7,847 nt of DNA from Burkholderiales bacterium UBA2459 (GTDB taxonomy: Bacteria; Pseudomonadota; Gammaproteobacteria; Burkholderiales; Burkholderiaceae_E): the NCBI GenBank assembly GCA_002342365.1, contig DDPV01000012.1, positions 93,123 through 100,969 on the forward strand. The letters are read 5' to 3'. The stretch's first letter is position 1, and every line of letters begins with the position of its first letter. Below the pieces are notes generated by a model. The model searched no databases and was not told the origin of the DNA. It saw only the letters and a program-made list of their open reading frames with translations. This document shows positions 6,024-7,847 of this stretch, in pieces. The position numbers were made by a program, and so were the translations under genes.

Positions 6024-7102
6024 CAAAAAGGATCGCTGTCCTGGCCGGCGACGGTATTGGTCCGGAAATCACCGAACAGTGCGTGCGCGTGCTCCAGAGC
6101 ATGCGCGACGATGGCCTGGCGCTCGAGTTTTCCGCTGCCGCTGTGGGGGGCGCTGGCTATGACCAGTCAAAGGATCCACTGCCTGCGGAAACGCTTGCAC
6201 TTTGTGAGGCTTCTGACGCAATACTTTTTGGATCGGTAGGCGGCCCTCAATATGACAGCCTGCCCCGTCCGATGCGGCCCGAACAAGGCTTATTGCGACT
6301 TCGCAAGCACTTCGATCTCTTTGCTAATTTGCGCCCGGCCATCGTGTTTCCAGAACTTGCGCATGCATCGAGCTTGAAGGCCGAGGTGGTTGCAGGTCTT
6401 GACTTACTGATTCTTCGCGAGCTGACCTCAGATATTTACTTCGGGCAGCCGCGAGGCATTCACCGCAACGCACAAGGCCTTCGCGAAGGCTTTGACACGA
6501 TGCGCTACAACGAATCGGAAATTAGCCGCATTGCGCATCTCGGATTTCAGTCGGCTATGAAAAGGCAGCGCAGGCTTTGTTCGGTGGACAAGGCCAATGT
6601 GCTTGAGACCACCCAACTGTGGCGCGACGTCGTGAGCGAGATTGCCAAAGACTATCCCGATGTCACACTCTCGCATATGTATGTCGACAATGCTGCCATG
6701 CAATTGATTCGCAATCCCCGACAGTTTGATGTGATGGTCACAGGCAATATGTTTGGCGATATTTTGTCCGATGAAGCATCGATGCTCACAGGCTCCATCG
6801 GTATGCTGCCTTCGGCATCACTGAACGACAAGCAGTTTGGACTTTACGAGCCGATTCACGGATCTGCGCCGGACATCGCCGGCAAAGGACTTGCCAATCC
6901 GCTTGCCAGCATTTTGTCGGCGGCGATGATGCTGCGCTACTCGCTCGATTTGGCGCCCTATGCCGACCGGCTTGAGTCTGCGGTTCGAAGGGTGCTTGCA
7001 GAGCGCTATCGCACCGCAGATATTCAAGAGCCCGGATGCAAGCTTGTGGGCACCGTGGCAATGGCCGATGCTGTGATCGAAGCCTTGGGACATGCGCACT
7101 AA
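6020..7102 (+). CDS. leuB: 3-isopropylmalate dehydrogenase
   Basis: The enzyme oxidatively decarboxylates 3-isopropylmalate to 2-oxoisocaproate with NAD, the step after LeuCD. The N-terminal AVLAGDGIGPEI is the family opening. NLRPAIVFPEL begins at residue 103 and carries a substrate-binding Arg. Expected catalytic or metal residues are Tyr140 (in DIYFGQPRG), Lys191 (in VDKANVLE), Asp223 (in YVDNAAMQ), and Asp247 and Asp251 (in GDILSDEAS). GLYEPIHGSAPDIAGK near residue 274 contributes to cofactor binding. The length of 360 residues is normal. The start overlaps the leuD stop in an ATGA, with GAGGA (6008-6012) 7 bases upstream as the ribosome-binding site. The 3' end overlaps the first possible asd start by 11 bases. 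Confidence 0.97.
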   Translation: MTKRIAVLAGDGIGPEITEQCVRVLQSMRDDGLALEFSAAAVGGAGYDQSKDPLPAETLALCEASDAILFGSVGGPQYDSLPRPMRPEQGLLRLRKHFDLFANLRPAIVFPELAHASSLKAEVVAGLDLLILRELTSDIYFGQPRGIHRNAQGLREGFDTMRYNESEISRIAHLGFQSAMKRQRRLCSVDKANVLETTQLWRDVVSEIAKDYPDVTLSHMYVDNAAMQLIRNPRQFDVMVTGNMFGDILSDEASMLTGSIGMLPSASLNDKQFGLYEPIHGSAPDIAGKGLANPLASILSAAMMLRYSLDLAPYADRLESAVRRVLAERYRTADIQEPGCKLVGTVAMADAVIEALGHAH

Positions 7103-7847
7103 GGTGGATGCTGCTGCCGTAGCCTTGACTGCCGACAAAGCGGATGCAGGCTTTGTTGAACCATCGGTTCGCGCTGACGCCGTGGCAGCGGGCGCTCGAT
7201 TAAAACCGCTTGTAGCCCTGATTGGTTGGCGCGGCATGGTGGGTTCGGTGCTGATGAAGCGCATGCATGCTGAAGGCGATTTCGATCACTTCCGGGCGCG
7301 CTTTTTTTCAAGCTCCAACGCCGGTGGACCGGCTCCTGCAGGCGATCTGGCGCTTGCCGATGCGGCTGATCTCAAGTCCTTATCAGAATGCGAGGTGGTG
7401 CTCAGCTGCCAGGGCGGCGACTACACCCAAAGCACCCATGCGGCGCTGCGTGCCTTGGGTTGGGAGGGATTCTGGATTGATGCGGCCTCAACGCTTCGTA
7501 TGCAAGACGATGCGATCGTTGTCCTTGATCCCTTGAATCGCGAACTGATCGATGAGGGATTGGAGCGGGGCATTAAAGATTATATCGGTGGTAATTGCAC
7601 GGTGAGCTTGATGATGATGGCGCTCAGCGGCCTTTTGCGCGAGGATCTGGTTGACTGGATCAGCGCGATGACCTACCAGTCAGCTTCCGGTGCAGGCGCT
7701 CAAAACATGCGCGAACTCATTGCCCAAATGGGTTATGTGCATCAGGAGTCGGCAGCGCTTCTGGCCGATGAGCAAAGCAGTATTCTCGACTTGGATGCGC
7801 GTGTGGCGGCATCGTTGAGATCGCCTGGGCTGCCAACGCAGCATTTC
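7092..7847 (+). CDS. asd: Aspartate-semialdehyde dehydrogenase, 5' part (runs off the window)
   Basis: The enzyme reduces aspartyl phosphate to aspartate semialdehyde with NADPH, feeding lysine, diaminopimelate, threonine and methionine synthesis. The frame is open to the last base, giving 252 codons of an enzyme usually about 370 long, so the C-terminal part is missing. Landmarks are VALIGWRGMVGS (NADP-binding loop, from residue 41), FFSSSNAGG, LSCQGGDYT, WIDAASTLRM, and GGNCTVSL with catalytic Cys169, then TYQSASGAGAQNMREL. Numbering assumes the ATG at 7092, which overlaps the leuB end. That start gives a 40-residue Ala-rich extension before the domain, whereas family members normally begin a few residues before GWRGMVGS. 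GTG 7104 or GTG 7182 are alternatives; none has a good Shine-Dalgarno, so the exact start is unsettled. It is the last gene seen of the leuCDB-asd cluster. Confidence 0.93.
   Translation, partial: MRTKVDAAAVALTADKADAGFVEPSVRADAVAAGARLKPLVALIGWRGMVGSVLMKRMHAEGDFDHFRARFFSSSNAGGPAPAGDLALADAADLKSLSECEVVLSCQGGDYTQSTHAALRALGWEGFWIDAASTLRMQDDAIVVLDPLNRELIDEGLERGIKDYIGGNCTVSLMMMALSGLLREDLVDWISAMTYQSASGAGAQNMRELIAQMGYVHQESAALLADEQSSILDLDARVAASLRSPGLPTQHF

Overview
This is an ordinary housekeeping stretch of a proteobacterial chromosome, most likely a betaproteobacterium of the Burkholderiales type. The reasons are the leuC-leuD-leuB-asd order, an Asd beginning with a GWRGMVGS motif of the proteobacterial type, and a tRNA-Val with a CAC anticodon. 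The taxonomic assignment is inference from gene order and motifs; no database was searched. No mobile element, CRISPR array, defence island or phage gene is visible.

Layout. On the minus strand at the left edge is a complete tRNA-Val(CAC) gene with an encoded CCA end, a good promoter on its upstream side and a weak terminator-like hairpin downstream. Everything else is on the plus strand. From left to right: an HD-domain protein whose metal-binding motifs resemble class I cyclic-nucleotide phosphodiesterases (252-1124); glutamyl-tRNA synthetase gltX (1165-2661); a 143-base gap with T-tract repeats and a doubtful Phe-rich small ORF; chorismate synthase aroC (2805-3908); a compact intrinsic terminator whose 3' arm is also the leuC Shine-Dalgarno; then the leucine cluster leuC, leuD, leuB (3940-7102); and the 5' part of asd, which overlaps leuB and runs off the window at 7847.

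How the genes work together. leuC and leuD encode the two subunits of isopropylmalate isomerase and leuB the next dehydrogenase, so the cluster covers two consecutive steps of leucine synthesis. asd supplies aspartate semialdehyde for lysine, threonine, methionine and cell-wall precursors. aroC makes chorismate for aromatic amino acids. gltX and the tRNA belong to translation. leuC/leuD (2-base gap), leuD/leuB (4-base overlap) and leuB/asd (11-base overlap if the first ATG is used) are packed as one translationally coupled operon.

The points most worth a second look are the PDE-like HD protein, two hairpins placed directly against start codons (gltX and leuC), the repeated T-tracts before aroC, and the long N-terminal extension of Asd. 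None of these amounts to a demonstrated new system.
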